A stretch of 15,450 bases of DNA, from positions 1 through 15,450 of the forward strand of contig JBPCWZ010000142.1 in NCBI GenBank assembly GCA_051009015.1. Reading direction: 5' to 3'. Positions 13,760 through 15,450 of the stretch are shown piece after piece. Made by a program: the position numbers and the translations under genes. Source of the stretch: JAHRAH01 sp051009015 (GTDB lineage: Bacteria; Pseudomonadota; Gammaproteobacteria; Tethybacterales; Persebacteraceae). Position 1 is the stretch's first letter. Each line of letters begins with the position of its first letter. The notes beneath the pieces are model-generated. The model was not told where the DNA came from, did not search any database, and saw nothing but the letters and a program-made list of their open reading frames with translations.

Positions 13760-14519
13760 GCCCCCCCCTCCCATTACCGGCAAAGTGGTGCAAAACCACC
13801 GCCGGGCGGATTCACTTTATTCGCTGCAAGTCGCGGCGGATATTGACGGCTTTGAAGCCGGGCAGTTCGGGCGTATCGGGCTTGCTATCGGCGGCGAAAA
13901 CATCATGCGCCCGTATTCTTTTGTCAATGCGCCGGACGAAAACCCTTTGGAGTTTTATTTCAGCATTGTGCCGGATGGTCCCTTGTCCGGCCGCCTTGCC
14001 AAACTGCAAAGCGGCGATGACATTCTCATCAACCGAAAGGCAAACGGCTTTTTGGTTTTGTCGCAAGTGCCGGAGGCGGCGCAGTTGTGGCTTGTTGCGA
14101 CCGGCACCGGTTTGGGTCCTTTCTTGTCCATTCTCAAAGGAGCGGAAGTTTGGCGGCGGCATCAAACCGTCATTCTCGTCCATGCCGTCCGCCTTTTGGA
14201 AGATTTGACTTATCGCGAAGATATCGGCAAAATGACAACAAAGCACAACGGCGAAGGCGGGGCGGGGCGGTTAATCTACGCGCCTTTTGTCAGCCGCGAA
14301 GAGACGGATTTTGCCCTGCCCGGGCGCATTCCCGCGGCGCTCACAAACGGCGCATTGGCGAAGTTTGCCGGAGTATCGCCTTCGCCGGATAATGCGCAGT
14401 TTATGCTTTGCGGCAATCCGCAAATGGTCAAAGATGCGACAGCGGTGCTTTTGGAACAAGGTTTCCGCCGCAACCGCCGCCGCGAACCGGGACACATCAC
14501 AATGGAGAACTACTGGTAA
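13758..14519 (+). CDS. fpr: Ferredoxin/flavodoxin-NADP+ reductase
   Basis: Fpr passes electrons between NADPH and ferredoxin or flavodoxin through FAD. The 253-aa protein resembles E. coli Fpr (248 aa) throughout: FEAGQFGRIGL, the FAD motif RPYS at 51-54 followed by FVNAPDENPLEFYF, VPDGPLSGRLAKL, then the NADP-binding LWLVATGTGLGPFLSILKG, MLCGNPQMVKD, and the C-terminus GHITMENYW with the terminal aromatic residue. The start is ATG at 13758, followed at once by a C8 tract giving Pro2-Pro5. There is no Shine-Dalgarno site. GTG at 13785 or 13788 is an alternative start, since homology begins about there. The stop overlaps the next start by 1 nt (TAATG), so the two genes are probably coupled. 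Confidence 0.95.
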   Translation: MPPPPITGKVVQNHRRADSLYSLQVAADIDGFEAGQFGRIGLAIGGENIMRPYSFVNAPDENPLEFYFSIVPDGPLSGRLAKLQSGDDILINRKANGFLVLSQVPEAAQLWLVATGTGLGPFLSILKGAEVWRRHQTVILVHAVRLLEDLTYREDIGKMTTKHNGEGGAGRLIYAPFVSREETDFALPGRIPAALTNGALAKFAGVSPSPDNAQFMLCGNPQMVKDATAVLLEQGFRRNRRREPGHITMENYW

Positions 14520-15052
14520 TGAAAAAACACATCGCAACATTTATCGGCGGCGGCTTTCTGGGCTTTGTCGCTGGCGCGGGCTTGATGCTTGTTTTATTCC
14601 CGTTTTTCTTCCCGCCGGCGGAAGTTAACGAAAAGGTCGCAGTCGCAAGCGGCGGCGGCGCGGCGGTATTGCTTGCCGAAACCGCCTTTCGCACCGATTC
14701 GCCCGGGCAGGACGCCGGACACTGGGGCAGGGGCGGGATAAAAATATACCGCGATGGCGGCGGCGATATATTGGTGGAATTGCAGGCGGATTTTGAAGTT
14801 GGTCCCGGTCCCAACTTCTGGCTTTATCTTAATGCCAAAGGCGATATAGATACTGAGGACGATTTTTATGCCGATGATGCGCGCATAAAAGCCGCCAAGA
14901 TAAAAAGTTTCACCGGCTCGCAAGTGTATCAAATTGCCGCGGCGGATTATGACAAGACAAAAGCGATAACCATCTGGTGCGAAACTTTCGGTCAATACAT
15001 AGCATCGGCAAACATCCCCCCGCAAATAAGCGGCGATAGCGACAGCATATAA
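14519..15052 (+). CDS. Membrane-anchored DM13-domain protein
   Basis: The 177-aa protein has one N-terminal hydrophobic anchor (residues 7-33, FIGGGFLGFVAGAGLMLVLF and FFFPPA), which could also be an uncleaved signal. A DM13 domain fills about residues 55-170. Marks are a short Gly-rich lead-in (HWGRGGIKIYRDGGGDILVE), GPGPNFWLYLNAKGDI, IKSFTGSQVYQIAAADYDKT, and ITIWCETFGQYIASANI with the single conserved cysteine in the IWC pattern. DM13 domains have been proposed to act in electron transfer or redox, through that cysteine. The 1-nt overlap with fpr supports a shared redox context, but no biochemical role can be claimed. The likely location is the periplasmic face of the inner membrane. Confidence 0.88.
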   Translation: MKKHIATFIGGGFLGFVAGAGLMLVLFPFFFPPAEVNEKVAVASGGGAAVLLAETAFRTDSPGQDAGHWGRGGIKIYRDGGGDILVELQADFEVGPGPNFWLYLNAKGDIDTEDDFYADDARIKAAKIKSFTGSQVYQIAAADYDKTKAITIWCETFGQYIASANIPPQISGDSDSI

Positions 15053-15090
15053 CCGCCGCTTGTTATTTGTTAACTAAACAAAAAAAGCCC

Positions 15091-15146
15091 CGTCATTCCC
15101 GCCCTCGTCATTCCCGCCCCCTCGTCATTCCCGCGAAAGCGGGAAT
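15091..15146. repeat. Tandem half-sites and a full ATTCCC-N8-GGGAAT palindrome
   Basis: CGTCATTCCCGC occurs three times in a row at 15091, 15106 and 15123, spaced 15 and 17 nt. The last copy is part of the full palindrome ATTCCCGCGAAAGCGGGAAT at 15127-15146. It forms the left border of the second nested-palindrome element. Confidence 0.85.
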
Positions 15147-15153
15147 CTCCTTT

Positions 15154-15450
15154 TTGTTATAGCCCTGAAAGGGCGTCCTGTTCATAGCACGGGGCAACGC
15201 CCCGTGACGGCATTACCCATATATCAAGCCCTGAAGGGGCGTCCCGTTCTTTTGCAGGGCAAAGCCCGGCAAAAAACCGCAAAGCCAAACCCCCGCCCGT
15301 TTGACATTCGCCGCCGTTGTTTTCGGTCGCCCTTTCAGGGCTTGTTTGTTTAATACGCCGATTCACGGGGCGTTGCCCCGTGCTATGACCATGTCGCCCT
15401 TTCAGGGCTTTAATAACGCGCCGCCTTTGGCGGCGATGGTTTAGGAGATT
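15154..15450. repeat. Nested-palindrome repeat element, copy 2 (runs to the window edge)
   Basis: It is collinear with copy 1 but diverged. The left arm (15154-15247) carries GCCCT-GAA-AGGGC (15162-15174), CACGGGGC-AAC-GCCCCGTG (15188-15206) and GCCCT-GAA-GGGGC (15228-15240). The centre again has CAGGGCAAAGCCCGG. The right arm carries GCCCT-TTC-AGGGC (15329-15341 and 15396-15408) and CACGGGGC-GTT-GCCCCGTG (15364-15382). The cap CGCCGCC-TTT-GGCGGCG is followed by GATGGTTTAGGAGATT, exactly the point where copy 1 enters its right palindrome. With 15053-15153 it makes up the 400 nt after the DM13 gene; no gene is seen here. Confidence 0.9.

Noticed and set aside
15065..15082. Terminator after the DM13 gene
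   Set aside because: TTTGTT-AACTA-AACAAA can pair but is a weak all-AT stem followed by A and C rather than a U-run; the palindromes further on are more likely to stop transcription.

Overview
The window looks like chromosomal DNA of a GC-rich gammaproteobacterium outside the enteric, Vibrio and Pasteurella (MukB) group. The main clue is the same-strand block smc-zipA-ligA at 10341-3542: ZipA is a gammaproteobacterial division protein, and this order is known from SMC-bearing gammaproteobacteria such as pseudomonads. AcpP, FabF, RpiA and an Fpr-type ferredoxin-NADP reductase fit that reading. The genus cannot be named from the sequence.

Layout. 1-148 is the C-terminal end of an unrecognised protein. 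279-1247 (+) is a TAXI-type TRAP solute-binding protein with no permease gene in view. 1269-1430 is a chain of small hairpins bounded by 20-bp ATTCCC-N8-GGGAAT palindromes. 2950-1316 (-) encodes an intimin/invasin-like inverse autotransporter. Its beta-barrel is intact, but its passenger shows strong signs of reading-frame disturbance and its C-terminus is translated out of the repeat. Upstream of it, 3019-3128 could be a promoter plus a highly structured leader. 3163-3519 is a nested-palindrome repeat element. Then follow ligA, zipA and smc (all -), a strong terminator (10442-10371), and the minus-strand genes orf86, rpiA, acpP, fabF and a LysE-family exporter. On the plus strand, divergent from orf86, are fpr and a membrane-anchored DM13-domain protein (13758-15052). 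The window ends in a second copy of the nested-palindrome element (15154-15450).

Most genes are housekeeping: chromosome organisation, division and replication (smc, zipA, ligA), fatty-acid synthesis (acpP, fabF), pentose phosphate (rpiA) and redox (fpr with the DM13 protein). The accessory material is the inverse autotransporter and the repeats that bracket it. The most unusual structure is the pair of diverged elements of about 280-300 bp. Each is a large inverted repeat whose arms are themselves strings of small hairpins, and one stem shows a compensated base change. Other points are heptanucleotide-periodic tracts just before two start codons, a duplicated helix-hairpin-helix module in LigA, and several -10-like hexamers only 6-8 nt before start codons, which suggests leaderless transcripts.
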